Below, piece by piece: positions 13,414 through 13,430 of a stretch of DNA of 13,430 bases. The DNA lies in the NCBI GenBank assembly GCA_900548075.1, contig URJD01000033.1, forward strand, positions 1-13,430. The letters run 5' to 3'. Position numbers and translations under genes: made by a program. The notes under the pieces are model-generated. The model saw only the letters and a list, made by a program, of their open reading frames with translations. It made no database searches and had not been told where the DNA came from. How positions within the stretch are numbered: the stretch's first letter is position 1; every line of letters starts with the position of its first letter. This DNA comes from an uncultured Collinsella sp. (GTDB lineage Bacteria > Actinomycetota > Coriobacteriia > Coriobacteriales > Coriobacteriaceae).

Positions 13414-13430
13414 AGATACGATGACCTGCG

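Noticed and set aside
13196..13430. tRNA or other standard RNA gene downstream of ogt
   Set aside because: No cloverleaf, TPsiC-arm or CCA pattern was found; the AT-richer sequence is explained by the Abi_2 remnant and its leader.

Overview
The window reads as chromosomal DNA of a GC-rich Gram-positive bacterium, most likely a gut actinobacterium of the class Coriobacteriia (Collinsella or a close relative). This rests on codon use, purine-rich ribosome binding sites, and the combination of an LxxG-heptad YhgE/Pip-type surface protein, diaminopropionate ammonia-lyase with a YheO/DauR-type regulator, and monofunctional aspartokinase. The assignment comes from pattern recognition, not from a database search.

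Layout. Bases 3-2153 hold the 3' part of a large surface or secreted heptad-repeat protein. Bases about 2200-4444 form an accessory island. In it, two arrays of a 61-62 bp tandem repeat, each unit a 46-nt dyad, flank a minus-strand gene for an AbiEi/DUF559-like protein (2755-3753). The last repeat of the left array and the first of the right array look like two halves of one unit, so the gene seems to have entered a once-continuous array. Bases 4445-5473 (minus) encode an unrecognised Pro/Ala-rich protein with one C-terminal membrane segment. Bases 5597-7742 hold a divergent pair: a PAS-HTH regulator (minus) and dpaL (plus). The gap between them carries two copies of a 15-bp palindrome, AACAAACNNTTTGTT.

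Bases 7951-12161 are an aspartate-family block: thrC (minus), then lysC and asd (plus). LysC and Asd carry out the first two steps from aspartate to aspartate semialdehyde, and ThrC the last step to threonine. Homoserine dehydrogenase and homoserine kinase are not in the window. Bases 12162-12616 are non-coding but highly structured: a 130-bp long inverted repeat with perfect 28-bp arms, three copies of a 51-52 bp GC-rich repeat, and a promoter. Then come an O6-methylguanine-DNA methyltransferase gene (12617-13195) and, facing it, an AT-richer remnant of an Abi_2-type phage-defence gene. The remnant keeps its start, ribosome site and leader, but only about 42 codons.

The most unusual content is the dyad-repeat array with its apparent gene insertion, followed by the asd-ogt inverted repeat, the paired operators at dpaL, and the decayed Abi gene with its switch-like leader. 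I cannot say from sequence alone whether these repeats have been described before.
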